From contig NZ_JACXXE010000005.1 of assembly GCF_014764715.1 (NCBI RefSeq), positions 186,001 to 250,000 on the forward strand: 64,000 nucleotides of DNA. The letters run 5' to 3'. The DNA is from Bacillus crepusculi. GTDB lineage: Bacteria; Bacillota; Bacilli; Bacillales; Bacillaceae. Each line of letters opens with the position of its first letter. The first letter of the stretch is position 1. Below, in pieces: positions 9,141 through 19,445 of the stretch. The notes beneath the pieces were generated by a model that worked only from the letters and a program-made list of their open reading frames with translations, had not been told where the DNA came from and ran no database searches. The translations under genes and the position numbers were made by a program.

Positions 9141-9656
9141 ATTAGCAAAGATCAATTAGTTAATGAAGGAATTCGTGCGCGTGAAGTTCGTTTAATCGGA
9201 CAAAATGGCGATCAGTTGGGGATTAAAACCCGCCAGGAAGCACTGGAGATAGCTGCTAAAGCCAATCTTGACCTTGTGTTAGTTGCTGCAAATGCAAAAC
9301 CACCTGTTTGCCGAATCATGGACTATGGTAAGTTCCGATTCGAACAGCAGAAGAAGGATAAAGAGGCACGTAAGAATCAAAAAATCATTAGCTTAAAAGA
9401 AGTTCGGTTGAGCCCGACAATCGATGAACATGATTTTAACACGAAGCTCCGTAATGCAATCAAATTCCTTGAAAAGGGAGATAAAGTGAAAGCTTCTATC
9501 CGCTTTAAAGGCCGTGCGATTACGCATAAAGAAATCGGACAGCGCGTGTTAGACCGTTTCTCTGAAGCTTGCGCTGAAGTAGCAACAGTAGAAACAAAAC
9601 CTAAGATGGACGGACGCAGCATGTTCCTTATGCTTGCACCAAAAGTCGAAAAGTAA
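9141..9656 (+). CDS. infC: Translation initiation factor IF-3
   Basis: IF-3 binds the 30S subunit, blocks early 50S joining and checks the start codon. I place the start at the rare codon ATT (9141), giving [20 protein letters not shown] (first residue read as Met), because GGAGGTGG (9127-9134) lies six bases before it and the N-terminal IF-3 domain would be lost with the ATG at 9216. An AUU start is the known device by which IF-3 limits its own synthesis. The 171 residues include [20 protein letters not shown] and the C-terminal domain with RFKGRAITH. Confidence 0.96.
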   Translation: MSKDQLVNEGIRAREVRLIGQNGDQLGIKTRQEALEIAAKANLDLVLVAANAKPPVCRIMDYGKFRFEQQKKDKEARKNQKIISLKEVRLSPTIDEHDFNTKLRNAIKFLEKGDKVKASIRFKGRAITHKEIGQRVLDRFSEACAEVATVETKPKMDGRSMFLMLAPKVEK

Positions 9657-9881
<225 letters not shown>

Positions 9882-9900
9882 TTTGGAATAGGAATCATAG

Positions 9901-10272
<372 letters not shown>

Positions 10273-10279
10273 GTTATAT

Positions 10280-10313
10280 AAAAGATCATTCCGTCGAGGG
10301 GTGATCTTTTTTC
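10280..10313 (+). terminator. Terminator of infC-rpmI-rplT
   Basis: AAAAGATCA pairs with TGATCTTTT across a loop of about 12 bases, followed by TTCTT. Confidence 0.85.
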
Positions 10314-10334
10314 TTATCATGTGAGGTGAAAAAA

Positions 10335-10601
10335 ATGAATATCGGTCTCATTCTGCTGCTCATCTTAGTGAATGGCTATGGTTTTTTTCTTATGGGAGAG
10401 GATAAACGCCGGGCGAAAGCATATAAATGGAGAATTTCCGAGGCGCACTTATGGAGTGCTGCGGTGCTTTTTGGCGCTGTTGGTTCATTTCTTGGGATGC
10501 AGTATTTCCGGCATAAAACAAAGCATCCTGCCTTTCAAATTGGCATGCCTTCTTTAATTGTTTTGCAGTTGATCGTATTAGCATATATCCAATTCATCTG
10601 A
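10335..10601 (+). CDS. ysdA: DUF1294 membrane protein YsdA
   Basis: The 88-residue protein has three hydrophobic segments (about 2-19, 34-52, 65-85) and the DUF1294 pattern of a lysine-rich loop (EDKRRAKAYKWRISE) followed by a conserved helix ending in FRHKT. The function is unknown. I chose ATG 10335 since GTGAGGTGA just before it serves as ribosome binding site; the GTG at 10326 is part of that site. Position matches B. subtilis ysdA. Confidence 0.85.
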   Translation: MNIGLILLLILVNGYGFFLMGEDKRRAKAYKWRISEAHLWSAAVLFGAVGSFLGMQYFRHKTKHPAFQIGMPSLIVLQLIVLAYIQFI

Positions 10602-10648
10602 AAAAGGAGCAGACGCCATCAGGACGACGTGTCTGCTCCTTTTTTTTG
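10602..10648. terminator. Terminator between convergent ysdA and ysdB
   Basis: AAAGGAGCAGACG pairs with the later CGTGTCTGCTCCTTT, ending in a T run (10637-10647); it overlaps the last codons of ysdB. Confidence 0.85.
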
Positions 10649-11023
10649 TTTGATTTTTTTGATGGGGTGATCCCAATCAATTTTTGTTTGAGGATACCGT
10701 TCGATAATGTTTTCCTCAAGTTTTTCAAAGTCTTCTAATGTAAATTCATTTAGCTTCTCAGGTGACTCCGTCCAAACGTAAATGGAGTGGACAAACAGAG
10801 GATGATCCTTAGAAGGAACATGCTTTTCCCCTTCAAACAAGACACCTTTATAGACGAAATTAAAATTTTTGCGCGCATTTTGCTGTTCGTCCATAAAATA
10901 AAAGCCTTCTTTTAATTGCGCTTGTTTCAGCTTTCTTCTCGGATTTGAGAAGAATTTTACCGCCATGTAGAAAATATAGACAAGCAGTGCAACAAGAGCG
11001 AGTCTAATGAGGATTACAAACAT
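10619..11023 (-). CDS. ysdB: Sigma-W-controlled membrane-anchored protein YsdB
   Basis: The 134-residue protein has one N-terminal membrane segment (about 2-24) followed by a basic stretch (NPRRKLKQAQ) and a cytoplasmic domain with no motif that I recognise. I chose ATG at 11021-11023 because GGAGG lies 11 bases upstream; the longer reading (to 11077) would start inside the sigma-W promoter region. In B. subtilis ysdB belongs to the sigma-W envelope-stress regulon and the promoter is conserved here. Confidence 0.88.
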   Translation of the reverse strand: MFVILIRLALVALLVYIFYMAVKFFSNPRRKLKQAQLKEGFYFMDEQQNARKNFNFVYKGVLFEGEKHVPSKDHPLFVHSIYVWTESPEKLNEFTLEDFEKLEENIIERYPQTKIDWDHPIKKIKQKKGADTSS

Positions 11024-11059
11024 GACAGGATGCACCTCCAATACCGTTATCTGATGTAC

Positions 11060-11086
11060 TACGAATGAAAAGGCCAAAAGGTTTCA
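11060..11086 (-). promoter_or_regulatory. sigma-W promoter of ysdB
   Basis: On the minus strand TGAAAC (11086-11081) and CGTA (11063-11060) are separated by 17 bases, the standard sigma-W arrangement, about 40 bases before the chosen start. Confidence 0.85.
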
Positions 11087-11202
11087 GCTTTTTTTAAAAA
11101 AATATTTCGTAAAACGAAAAAATATTCATAAAAAGATCGTATTGAACGAAAGAGGTTTTGTATAATAAGAATGCACCATGAAGATAAAGGAGGATATGCA
11201 CA

Positions 11203-12291
11203 ATGACAAAACTAGACCAAACATTAACTATGCTGAAAGACCTAACGGATGCAAAAGGCATTCCAGGAAATGAACGTGATGTCAAAAAAGTCATGCAGAC
11301 ATACATAGAAACATATGCAGATGAAGTCTCGACAGACCGCCTTGGCAGCTTAATCGCTAAGAAGGAAGGAAACGCACATGGCCCTAAAATTATGCTTGCT
11401 GGTCACTTGGATGAAGTCGGATTCATGGTGACAAAAATTGATGACAAAGGCTATATTCGTTTTCAAACGGTCGGTGGCTGGTGGTCACAGGTCATGCTTG
11501 CGCAGCGTGTCACCATTGTGACGAAAAAAGGGGAAATCACAGGTGTGATAGGTTCTAAACCGCCACACGTCTTATCACCAGAAGCCCGCAAAAAAACAAT
11601 TGAAATCACAGATATGTTTATTGATATTGGGGCTTCAAGCAAGGAACAGGCGATGGAGTGGGGCGTGCTGCCTGGAGATCAAATCGTTCCTTACTTTGAG
11701 TTTACGGTAATGAATGATGAAAAAATGCTCCTTGCAAAAGCATGGGACAACCGTATCGGCTGTGCAGTGGCGATTGATGTCATGAAGAATTTACATGACG
11801 CTCAGCATGAAAATATTGCTTACAGTGTCGCAACTGTTCAAGAGGAAGTAGGTTTACGCGGAGCCAAAACGGCGGCTGCCACGATCCAGCCTGATATTGG
11901 ATTTGCCATTGATGTTGGTGTAGCAGGAGATACACCAGGCATCACTGAAAAAGAAGCAACAAGCAAACTTGGCAAAGGACCAACAATCGTGGTATTTGAT
12001 GCTTCGATGGTATCCCATAAAGGGCTTCGTGATTTTGTTGTCCAAACAGCAGATGAATTAAACATCCCTTATCAATATGATTCAGTGCCAGGCGGGGGTA
12101 CAGATGCTGGAGGTATTCACTTAACTGGTCATGGTGTTCCATCGCTATCCATCGGGATTCCAAGCAGATATATTCATACTCATGCTGCAATGATTCACCG
12201 AGATGATTATGAAAACGCAGTGAAGCTTTTAACAGAAGTGATCAAAAGACTTGATCAAAAAACTGTCGAGCAGATTACGTACGGCTCTTAA
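11203..12291 (+). CDS. ysdC: M42-family metallo-aminopeptidase YsdC
   Basis: The 362-residue enzyme has the two-metal site of M42 (tetrahedral) aminopeptidases: AGHLDEVGF (metal His and Asp), [14 protein letters not shown] (bridging Asp), QEEVGLRGA (catalytic and metal Glu), FAIDVG, and a C-terminal [12 protein letters not shown] (metal His). It trims peptides or glutamyl termini in the cytoplasm as part of peptide recycling; older annotation as endoglucanase is not supported. The start is ATG 11203 after AAAGGAGG. It is monocistronic with its own terminator. Confidence 0.93.
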   Translation: MTKLDQTLTMLKDLTDAKGIPGNERDVKKVMQTYIETYADEVSTDRLGSLIAKKEGNAHGPKIMLAGHLDEVGFMVTKIDDKGYIRFQTVGGWWSQVMLAQRVTIVTKKGEITGVIGSKPPHVLSPEARKKTIEITDMFIDIGASSKEQAMEWGVLPGDQIVPYFEFTVMNDEKMLLAKAWDNRIGCAVAIDVMKNLHDAQHENIAYSVATVQEEVGLRGAKTAAATIQPDIGFAIDVGVAGDTPGITEKEATSKLGKGPTIVVFDASMVSHKGLRDFVVQTADELNIPYQYDSVPGGGTDAGGIHLTGHGVPSLSIGIPSRYIHTHAAMIHRDDYENAVKLLTEVIKRLDQKTVEQITYGS

Positions 12292-12295
12292 TAGG

Positions 12296-12330
12296 AAAGC
12301 CTTTCCTCAGTATGGGGAAAGGCTTTTTTG
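12296..12330 (+). terminator. Terminator of ysdC
   Basis: AAAGCCTTTCC (12296-12306) pairs with GGAAAGGCTTT (12316-12326), then TTTG. Confidence 0.88.
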
Positions 12331-12642
12331 TTCGATTGAATTTCCCAGGAAATGAATGTTGTTGTTCAATTCACATCAATAGAACTATTTTTAGCGAAAG
12401 AAGAGAAGGTTTTCTAGTTACAAAGGCACATGTGATCCGTCTTTTATTTTTGTAAGATGAAAGCAATAAAAAGGACAGAGCCTAGAGATTGCTCTGCCAA
12501 AAGAGAGTTTATGGAAGTAGGTGAAGCTAGCTTAAGAATAAACTAATTATTCCTATTTGTCAACTTGGTTTTAAAAGAAAGAAAAAATCAATCAATTTAT
12601 GTTATATTTGTAACAAATTGTTTATGCAAAGGGGATGGTTAA
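12331..12642 (+). other. 312-base upstream region of cstA
   Basis: It is AT-rich and has no ORF of note. TTATAT at 12603-12608 is a possible -10 for cstA but I see no matching -35. I looked for a cre site and did not find a convincing one (TGAAAGCAATAAAA at about 12457 lacks the central CG). It probably holds the cstA promoter and its control sites. Confidence 0.4.
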
Positions 12643-14439
12643 ATGAATGCGGTTACAATTGTCATAGGATCTATGTGTATTTTAGCGATTGCGTATCGTC
12701 TTTATGGCACATTTATGATGGTCAAGGTATTAAAGGTCACAGATGATCACCCAACACCGGCTCACGCACTAGAGGACGGAAAAGATTATGTGCCAACAAA
12801 TAAATGGGTCACATTTGGACATCACTTTGCTGCGATTGCAGCTGCCGGCCCATTAGTTGGTCCGATTTTAGCCGCACAATTTGGGTATTTACCCGGTCTC
12901 CTTTGGCTTTTAATTGGAGCCGTGATTGGCGGAGCTGTACATGACCTAGTCGTCTTATTTGCTTCGATGCGAAAAAAGGGAAAATCACTATCAGAGGTAG
13001 CGAAGGAAGAGCTCGGTCCTGTTGCAGGATTTTGTACAGGTCTTGCGATGCTGTTTATCATTACGATTACAATGGCAGGTCTGTCGATGGTGGTGCTTCA
13101 TGCATTAGAACGAAACCCGTGGGGAACATTTGCCGTCGGAATTACCATTCCAATTGCAATGGGGGTCGGTCTTTATTATAAAAAGACAGGAAATTTAAAG
13201 CTGGCTACATCTGCGGGTTTTATTTTACTGATGATGGGTGTATTCCTTGGACCACATGTTCAAGGAACGGCGCTTGGTGATTTTTTAACCCTCGATACAA
13301 AAACGCTGGCTCTTGCTCTGCCAATCTATGCATTCTTTGCTGCGGCTCTGCCAGTTTGGCTACTATTGGCACCAAGAGACTACTTAAGTAGTTTTATGAA
13401 AATTGGTGTTTTCATTGCTCTGATTGCTGGAATCTTTGTCGTGAATCCCTCCATTCAATTCCCGGCATTTACCGAGTTTGTGAATGGAGGAGGACCTGTT
13501 TTAGCTGGTCCTGTCTGGCCTTTTATTTCAATTACAATTGCTTGTGGTGCTATTTCTGGTTTCCATGCATTCGTTGGCTCAGGCACTACGCCTAAAATGC
13601 TGGATCGCTGGAGTGATATGAAGCCTGTTGCGTTTGGTGCAATGCTAGTAGAATGCTTGGTTGGGATCATGGCGTTAATTGCCGCCACAGCTCTTCATCC
13701 AGGAGATTATTTTGCGATTAACAGTACACCAGAAGTGTTTCGAACGCTCGGTATGAGTGTCGAGAACCTTCCGCAGCTGAGTAAGGAAATTGGTCTTGAT
13801 TTAGAAGGGAGAACGGGTGGAGCGGTGACGTTAGCTGTAGGGATGGCGTATATCTTTACGGGGATTCCGTTCTTTAGTCATTTGGCGTCTTATTTCTTCC
13901 AATTCGTCATTATGTTTGAAGCAGTCTTTATTTTAACCGCTATTGATGCCGGAACGCGTGTGGCGCGATATTTGATTCAGGACTTCTTTGGTGAGGCATA
14001 TAAACCGCTTAAACGAAATGACTGGGTACCTGGGTCTGTGTTTGCAAGTGCGCTTGCCTGTTTTATGTGGGGATACTTGCTTTACTCTGGAGACATCGGG
14101 TCCATTTGGGCGCTATTTGGGGTTTCAAACCAATTAATGGCCTCAGTAGGCTTGATCATTGGTGCAACGGTTGTGTTGAAAATAGCGGATAAAAGGCGAT
14201 ATATGCTTACTTGTTTAATTCCGCTTGCTTACTTATATGTCACGGTGAATTATGCAGGCTATTGGATGGTCGCGAATGTATATCTCAATCCTGAAGCGTC
14301 AGGTTACAGCGTGCTGAATGCGGTGCTGTCGATCATCATGCTGATTTTAGGATTTGTGATTATTGTGTTTGCGATTAAAAAATGGATCGAGATTTGGCGT
14401 GATCCAGCGCTAGGGATGGAGACACCTATCACTGGATAA
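12643..14439 (+). CDS. cstA: Carbon starvation protein CstA (pyruvate or peptide transporter)
   Basis: The 598-residue polytopic protein has about 16-18 hydrophobic segments and the CstA core near the N terminus (DYVPTNKWVTFGHHFAAIAA, GPLVGPILAAQFGYLPGLLW). E. coli CstA and its relative BtsT import pyruvate and have been tied to peptide use; the substrate here is not shown by sequence. The same window carries LytST and ysbAB, another pyruvate system. The gene has AAAGGGGATGG as ribosome binding site and stands alone. Confidence 0.92.
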   Translation: MNAVTIVIGSMCILAIAYRLYGTFMMVKVLKVTDDHPTPAHALEDGKDYVPTNKWVTFGHHFAAIAAAGPLVGPILAAQFGYLPGLLWLLIGAVIGGAVHDLVVLFASMRKKGKSLSEVAKEELGPVAGFCTGLAMLFIITITMAGLSMVVLHALERNPWGTFAVGITIPIAMGVGLYYKKTGNLKLATSAGFILLMMGVFLGPHVQGTALGDFLTLDTKTLALALPIYAFFAAALPVWLLLAPRDYLSSFMKIGVFIALIAGIFVVNPSIQFPAFTEFVNGGGPVLAGPVWPFISITIACGAISGFHAFVGSGTTPKMLDRWSDMKPVAFGAMLVECLVGIMALIAATALHPGDYFAINSTPEVFRTLGMSVENLPQLSKEIGLDLEGRTGGAVTLAVGMAYIFTGIPFFSHLASYFFQFVIMFEAVFILTAIDAGTRVARYLIQDFFGEAYKPLKRNDWVPGSVFASALACFMWGYLLYSGDIGSIWALFGVSNQLMASVGLIIGATVVLKIADKRRYMLTCLIPLAYLYVTVNYAGYWMVANVYLNPEASGYSVLNAVLSIIMLILGFVIIVFAIKKWIEIWRDPALGMETPITG

Positions 14440-14447
14440 ACGAACAA

Positions 14448-14489
14448 AAGCCGGTTTGCTGTCATACATAAGCAAACCGGCTTCTTTTA
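14448..14489. terminator. Bidirectional terminator between cstA and sspI
   Basis: AAGCCGGTTTGCT pairs with AGCAAACCGGCTT around a 10-base loop, with A and T runs on each side. Confidence 0.9.
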
Positions 14490-14708
14490 TTGCTGCTGCT
14501 GTGGCTTTAAGCCTTGCTCCAGCGTTTCAAGGATTTCATTTTTTTCGTCCTCTGATGCCTCTTGCCATAACACCTCAAACAACACGCCAAGGCCTGGCAG
14601 CATTTTTTCCTCACCGCTTTGAATGGCATCTAAAATCGTATGTTCCAGTTGCTCTTGATTATGGCCAGTAATGTTTTGAATGACTGCACCTCTTAAATTA
14701 AAATCCAT
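14487..14708 (-). CDS. sspI: Small acid-soluble spore protein I
   Basis: The 73-residue protein starts [17 protein letters not shown], typical of SspI, a minor spore-core protein made in the forespore. I chose ATG at 14706-14708, 7 bases after AAAGGAG, over the upstream in-frame ATG. On the minus strand CATAATA (about 14764-14770) resembles a sigma-G -10, but I found no clear -35. The acidic, Gln-rich tail (KPQQQQ) is short. Position after cstA matches B. subtilis. Confidence 0.92.
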   Translation of the reverse strand: MDFNLRGAVIQNITGHNQEQLEHTILDAIQSGEEKMLPGLGVLFEVLWQEASEDEKNEILETLEQGLKPQQQQ

Positions 14709-14760
14709 AATCCACACTCCTTTTTTGATGGTAATAGCCCTATTCTGTCTCAAAGACAGG

Positions 14761-14789
14761 TTTATTATGTAGTGTGCATGAGATATAAT
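14761..14789 (+). promoter_or_regulatory. Candidate promoter of ysgA
   Basis: TATAAT at 14784-14789 with a weak -35 (TTTATT, 14761-14766) 17 bases upstream. Confidence 0.5.
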
Positions 14790-14821
14790 AAATTCATGAT
14801 ATTTAAAGGAGTTAAAGTCGC

Positions 14822-15565
14822 TTGAAATATATAGAATCAGCTAAAAACGCAAGCATTAAACAATGGAAAAAGCTGCATACAAAAAAAGAACGAACGAAAA
14901 CGGGGCTGTTCCTTGTTGAAGGAAAACACTTAGTAGAAGAAGCATTAAAGAGCGGGGTTGTGAAAGAGTTAATGGTCACAACGCCTGACATGCTCCCTGC
15001 TGACATCGAGCCTGACATTGAGCTGTATGAATTAAGTGCAGAGGCTTTTACTGCGATGACGGAAACGGAAACGCCTCAGCACATTGCAGCGGTATGCACA
15101 CTTCCTGTATTTGAAGAAAAGAAGTATGAGCGAATTTTACTTTTAGATGCAGTGCAGGACCCGGGGAATTTAGGCACACTCATTCGAACAGCAGATGCAG
15201 CGGGTCTTGATGCTGTGATCCTAGGAGACGGAACCGTTGATGCGTTTAACGGAAAAACGCTCCGTTCAGCACAAGGCTCTCATTTTCACCTGCCTATCAT
15301 AAAACAAACACTTCAACAGACAATTCCAGCATTAAAGGCGCAAGGTGTACCCGTATATGGGAGTGCTTTAAAAGATGCGAAAGAGTATAGACACATAGCA
15401 TCAGAAGGTCCATTTGCATTAATTGTTGGCAACGAGGGAGCAGGCATTGATCCAGAGATTTTGCAAATGACAGACCAAAATTTATATGTGCCAATGTACG
15501 GTCAGGCAGAATCTTTAAATGTAGCTGTTGCAGCAGCTGTTCTTGTCTATCATTTGCGCGGATAG
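14822..15565 (+). CDS. ysgA: SpoU-family 23S rRNA 2'-O-methyltransferase (RlmP/YsgA)
   Basis: The 247-residue protein has an N-terminal substrate-recognition region (about 1-95) and a SPOUT catalytic domain with the three SpoU motifs: [20 protein letters not shown] (motif 1), [11 protein letters not shown] (motif 2) and [20 protein letters not shown] (motif 3), forming the knotted S-adenosylmethionine site. The B. subtilis orthologue methylates G2553 of 23S rRNA (renamed RlmP), as I recall it. The start is TTG 14822 after AAAGGAGTT; no ATG nearby keeps the N terminus. Confidence 0.92.
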   Translation: MKYIESAKNASIKQWKKLHTKKERTKTGLFLVEGKHLVEEALKSGVVKELMVTTPDMLPADIEPDIELYELSAEAFTAMTETETPQHIAAVCTLPVFEEKKYERILLLDAVQDPGNLGTLIRTADAAGLDAVILGDGTVDAFNGKTLRSAQGSHFHLPIIKQTLQQTIPALKAQGVPVYGSALKDAKEYRHIASEGPFALIVGNEGAGIDPEILQMTDQNLYVPMYGQAESLNVAVAAAVLVYHLRG

Positions 15566-15567
15566 TG

Positions 15568-15596
15568 TTGCATCATGTGTTTATTTTCACTATAAT
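15568..15596 (+). promoter_or_regulatory. sigma-A promoter of pheST leader
   Basis: TTGCAT (15568-15573) and TATAAT (15591-15596) are 17 bases apart, directly after the ysgA stop. Confidence 0.82.
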
Positions 15597-15602
15597 GAAA
15601 CT

Positions 15603-15876
15603 AATATTTTAAAAACCATGATAGAGGAAGATTGTTTCAAGGAGCGGCCTTATAGGGAGAATGCATCGTAGACTGAAAGTGCATTTAAGGAATGCTGAAA
15701 CAAGAATTCACCTCTGGAGTTGTCACCGGGACCGCAGTCTTTGCGTAAAGGTGAACCGGATTCGTTTGATTCCGTTATGTCAATGAAGCTTATTCGCACA
15801 TGTATGTGTGCTTAACAAGGGTGGTACCGCGACCACAACTCGTCCCTTCTTTTTTGGAGGGGCGGGTTTTTTTATT
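15603..15876 (+). promoter_or_regulatory. T-box leader (tRNA-Phe sensing) of pheST
   Basis: The T-box AAGGGTGGTACCGCG lies at 15817-15831 and a terminator hairpin with GGCGGG and a T run follows to about 15875. The likely specifier codon is TTC (15707-15709) followed by A, which reads phenylalanine and fits the downstream genes. Uncharged tRNA-Phe would favour read-through. Confidence 0.93.
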
Positions 15877-15941
15877 GTCTTCAAACGATCAAACAACCGT
15901 TTATCCAGACGGTTTTGTATATCAAAAGGAGGATTACACTC

Positions 15942-16976
15942 ATGCAAGAAACGTTAAAACAGCTTGAAACAGAGGCGATAGCGAAGGTAGAAGCAGCTAG
16001 CTCGCTCAAAGAGGTCAATGACATTCGTGTACAATATTTAGGGAAAAAAGGGCCGATTACTGAAGTCCTTCGCGGAATGGGCAAGCTTTCCGCAGAAGAA
16101 AGACCAAAAATGGGCGCGCTCGCAAACGAAGTGAGAGAGCAGATTGCTAGTGCCATTTCAGAAAAAAATGAACAGCTGGAAGCAGAAGAAGTAAAGAAAA
16201 AACTGGCTTCTCAAACCATTGATGTCACATTACCAGCAAGTCCAATCAAAATTGGGGCGAGACACCCATTAACGATTGTTGTAGAAGATATTGAAGATTT
16301 ATTTATTGGCATGGGTTATACCGTTGAGGAAGGTCCTGAGGTAGAAACGGATTACTATAACTTTGAAGCACTCAATCTTCCGAAGGAGCATCCGGCGCGT
16401 GATATGCAGGACAGCTTCTATATTACCGAAGATACATTGATGAGAACACAAACGTCACCAGTTCAAGCACGTACACTTGAGAAATATAAAGGCCAAGGCC
16501 CTGTGAAGATCATCTGTCCTGGAAAAGTATATAGACGTGACAGCGATGACGCCACTCATTCACATCAATTCATGCAGATTGAAGGGCTTGTCGTAGATCA
16601 CAATATTAGCATGAGTGATTTAAAAGGAACGCTAGAGACGGTCGCAAGAAAAATGTTTGGTGAAGATCGTGAAATTAGACTGCGCCCAAGCTTTTTCCCA
16701 TTCACAGAACCATCTGTCGAAGTAGATGTGTCTTGCTTTAAATGCGGCGGAAAGGGCTGTTCTGTATGTAAAGGAACAGGCTGGATTGAGATTTTAGGTG
16801 CAGGAATGGTTCATCCAAATGTCCTGAAAATGAGCGGATTTGATCCAGATACTTACCAAGGCTTTGCTTTTGGAATGGGCGTTGAGCGTATTGCGATGCT
16901 GAAATATGGCATTGATGATATTCGCCATTTCTACACAAATGACATTAGATTCACAAAGCAATTCAAGCAGGACTAA
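15942..16976 (+). CDS. pheS: Phenylalanyl-tRNA synthetase alpha subunit
   Basis: The 344-residue subunit carries the class II catalytic core of the alpha2beta2 enzyme: an N-terminal coiled coil (1-90), [14 protein letters not shown], motif 2 [20 protein letters not shown] and motif 3 [15 protein letters not shown] CxxC pair region [17 protein letters not shown] lies between. I chose ATG 15942 (MQETLKQLE), preceded by AAAAGGAGG; the ATG at 15915 has no ribosome binding site. pheT follows 15 bases later. Confidence 0.97.
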   Translation: MQETLKQLETEAIAKVEAASSLKEVNDIRVQYLGKKGPITEVLRGMGKLSAEERPKMGALANEVREQIASAISEKNEQLEAEEVKKKLASQTIDVTLPASPIKIGARHPLTIVVEDIEDLFIGMGYTVEEGPEVETDYYNFEALNLPKEHPARDMQDSFYITEDTLMRTQTSPVQARTLEKYKGQGPVKIICPGKVYRRDSDDATHSHQFMQIEGLVVDHNISMSDLKGTLETVARKMFGEDREIRLRPSFFPFTEPSVEVDVSCFKCGGKGCSVCKGTGWIEILGAGMVHPNVLKMSGFDPDTYQGFAFGMGVERIAMLKYGIDDIRHFYTNDIRFTKQFKQD

Positions 16977-16991
16977 GAGGAGGAAATCAAC

Positions 16992-19406
16992 ATGTTTGTT
17001 TCATATAAATGGTTAGAAGACTATGTCGATTTAGAAGGCATCAAGCCAGATGAATTAGCAGAAAAAATCACTAGAAGCGGGATTGAAGTGGAAGCCGTTG
17101 AATATAAAGGTGAAGGCATCAAAGGGGTTGTCGTTGGACACGTCGTGGAGCGAGAACAGCACCCGAATGCCGATAAATTAAACAAATGTCTCGTGGATAT
17201 CGGTGAAGACGAACCGGTTCAAATTATTTGCGGAGCTCCGAATGTGGATAAAGGCCAATATGTGGCCGTCGCAACGGTTGGCGCAGTTCTTCCTGGGAAC
17301 TTTAAAATTAAAAAAGCAAAGCTGCGCGGCGAGGAGTCTCATGGCATGATTTGTTCTCTGCAAGAATTAGGTGTAGAAAGCAAACTCGTACCAAAGGAAT
17401 ATGCAGAAGGTATCTTTGTTTTCCCAAATGACGTCAAGCCAGGAGATGATGCCCTTCAGGCACTTCAATTAGACGATGCGGTACTAGAGCTTGGCTTAAC
17501 TCCAAACCGTGCCGATGCCCTCAATATGCTAGGTGTGGCTTATGAAGTGGCGGCTATTTTAGGAAAAGAAGTCAAACTTCCTCATGCAACATATGAAACG
17601 TCTTCGGAAAAAGCAGCAGACTATATTTCTGTAAAAATTGAGGATCAAGAAGCAAATCCACTTTATGCAGCGAAGATCATTAAAAATGTAAAAATTGGAC
17701 CTGCGCCGCTTTGGATGCAAACAAGATTGATGAATGCGGGCATTCGCCCAATTAACAACGTCGTGGATATTACGAATTTTGTGCTGCTTGAATATGGTCA
17801 GCCGCTTCATGCATTTGATTATGACCGCTTTGGTTCAAAGCAGGTGGTTGTACGTAAGGCATCTGATAGCGAAATCATTCAAACACTGGATGAGCAAGAA
17901 CGCACATTGTCATCAAAGCATCTTGTCATTACAAATGGGACGAAGGCGCACGCTGTAGCAGGAGTTATGGGCGGTCTTGAATCTGAGGTGCGTGATGAGA
18001 CGACAACGATTCTTTTAGAAGCGGCATATTTCAACGGTCAAACCATCCGTCAAGCATCTAGAGACTTAGGGCTTCGCAGTGAATCAAGCACACGATTTGA
18101 AAAAGGACTCGATCCGCAGCGTACGAAACCTGCAGCTGAAAGAGCTGCTCAATTGATCAGCCTCTATGCAGGTGGTGACGTGCTAAGTGGTACTGTTGAG
18201 GAAAATCACCTTGAAACAAGTATGAATGTCATCCACGTATCAACTGAGCGTGTAAATAAAGTACTCGGAATGAGCATTTCCAAAGAAGATATGATTCAAA
18301 TTTTCAAGAAACTGGGCTTTACAGTGGGTGAGTCCAATGAAGTTCTTGTCGTAACGGTTCCTTCTCGCAGAATGGATATTACGATTGAAGAAGACCTAAT
18401 TGAGGAAGTAGCGAGATTATATGGCTATGATAATATTCCTTCTACACTACCCGCGACAGCTGGTACAGTTGGTGGTCTTACGCCGTATCAAGTGAAGCGC
18501 AGGAAGGTGAGACGTTTCTTAGAGGGGGCAGGACTTTCTCAAGCGATTACGTATTCATTGACGAATCAGCATAAGTCTACAGCCTTTGCCTTAAATCCAG
18601 CTTATGAAACGAAACTATCACTGCCAATGAGTGAGGAACGCAGTGTGCTAAGACAAAGTCTTTTGCCAAATTTACTTGATTCTGTCGCGTATAACCTGGC
18701 AAGACAGGCTGATTCATTTGGATTTTATGAAACGGGTTCTGTTTTCTTAGCAGAAGCTGAAGGAGCAAAACCAGTGGAAAAAGAGCATGTCGCTGGTGCG
18801 CTCACAGGCCTATGGCATAAAAATCTTTGGCAGGGCGAGAAAAAAGCTGTTGATTTTTATGTAGCAAAGGGAATTGCTGAGGGTCTTTTTGAAAAGCTTG
18901 GTGTATCAGAGCAAATCACATATGTTCAAGCAGAGCGTGAGGGTCTTCACCCAGGACGCACAGCAGATGTTCACTTAAATGGAAAAGTGATTGGTTTTGT
19001 TGCGGCACTTCATCCGGTCATTGAAAAGGAATTAGATGTAAAGGAAACGTATGTATTCGAGTTTGACCTAACAGATGTGATGACATCTGAAACAGAGGAT
19101 ATGAAATATACAGCGATTCCGAGATTCCCTGCTGTGACAAGAGATATTGCCCTTGTCGTCGATAAACATATTTCAAGCGGCCAGCTGGAGCAGGTCATCT
19201 ATGAAGCAGGAGGCCATTTACTGACAGATGTATCCGTCTTTGACGTGTATGAGGGTGAACATATGGAAGAAGGCAAGAAATCTGTTGCATTCTCTCTCCA
19301 ATATTTAAACCCTGAGCAAACATTGACAGAGGAAGACGTTACGGCTGTTCATACAAAAGTATTGAAAGCATTAGAAGATACGTATCAAGCTGTATTACGC
19401 GGTTAA
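16992..19406 (+). CDS. pheT: Phenylalanyl-tRNA synthetase beta subunit
   Basis: The 804-residue subunit shows the domain order of bacterial PheT: N-terminal, EMAP-like tRNA-binding domain (about 40-150, [20 protein letters not shown]), B3/B4 editing domain ([20 protein letters not shown]), B5 domain ([19 protein letters not shown]), catalytic-like core and the C-terminal FDX-ACB anticodon-binding domain ([13 protein letters not shown], to the end). It edits mischarged Tyr-tRNA-Phe and binds the tRNA. It is the second gene of the T-box-controlled operon. Confidence 0.97.
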   Translation: MFVSYKWLEDYVDLEGIKPDELAEKITRSGIEVEAVEYKGEGIKGVVVGHVVEREQHPNADKLNKCLVDIGEDEPVQIICGAPNVDKGQYVAVATVGAVLPGNFKIKKAKLRGEESHGMICSLQELGVESKLVPKEYAEGIFVFPNDVKPGDDALQALQLDDAVLELGLTPNRADALNMLGVAYEVAAILGKEVKLPHATYETSSEKAADYISVKIEDQEANPLYAAKIIKNVKIGPAPLWMQTRLMNAGIRPINNVVDITNFVLLEYGQPLHAFDYDRFGSKQVVVRKASDSEIIQTLDEQERTLSSKHLVITNGTKAHAVAGVMGGLESEVRDETTTILLEAAYFNGQTIRQASRDLGLRSESSTRFEKGLDPQRTKPAAERAAQLISLYAGGDVLSGTVEENHLETSMNVIHVSTERVNKVLGMSISKEDMIQIFKKLGFTVGESNEVLVVTVPSRRMDITIEEDLIEEVARLYGYDNIPSTLPATAGTVGGLTPYQVKRRKVRRFLEGAGLSQAITYSLTNQHKSTAFALNPAYETKLSLPMSEERSVLRQSLLPNLLDSVAYNLARQADSFGFYETGSVFLAEAEGAKPVEKEHVAGALTGLWHKNLWQGEKKAVDFYVAKGIAEGLFEKLGVSEQITYVQAEREGLHPGRTADVHLNGKVIGFVAALHPVIEKELDVKETYVFEFDLTDVMTSETEDMKYTAIPRFPAVTRDIALVVDKHISSGQLEQVIYEAGGHLLTDVSVFDVYEGEHMEEGKKSVAFSLQYLNPEQTLTEEDVTAVHTKVLKALEDTYQAVLRG

Positions 19407-19407
19407 A

Positions 19408-19445
19408 GAAAAAGAGCTAGAGCCACATGGGCCCTAGCTCTTTTT
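19408..19445. terminator. Bidirectional terminator between pheT and rnhC
   Basis: AAAAAGAGCTAG pairs with CTAGCTCTTTTT around a loop of 13 bases; it overlaps the rnhC stop region. Confidence 0.9.

Noticed and set aside
12455-12472. cre site before cstA
   Set aside because: TGAAAGCAATAAAA lacks the central CG and palindromic symmetry needed for CcpA binding.
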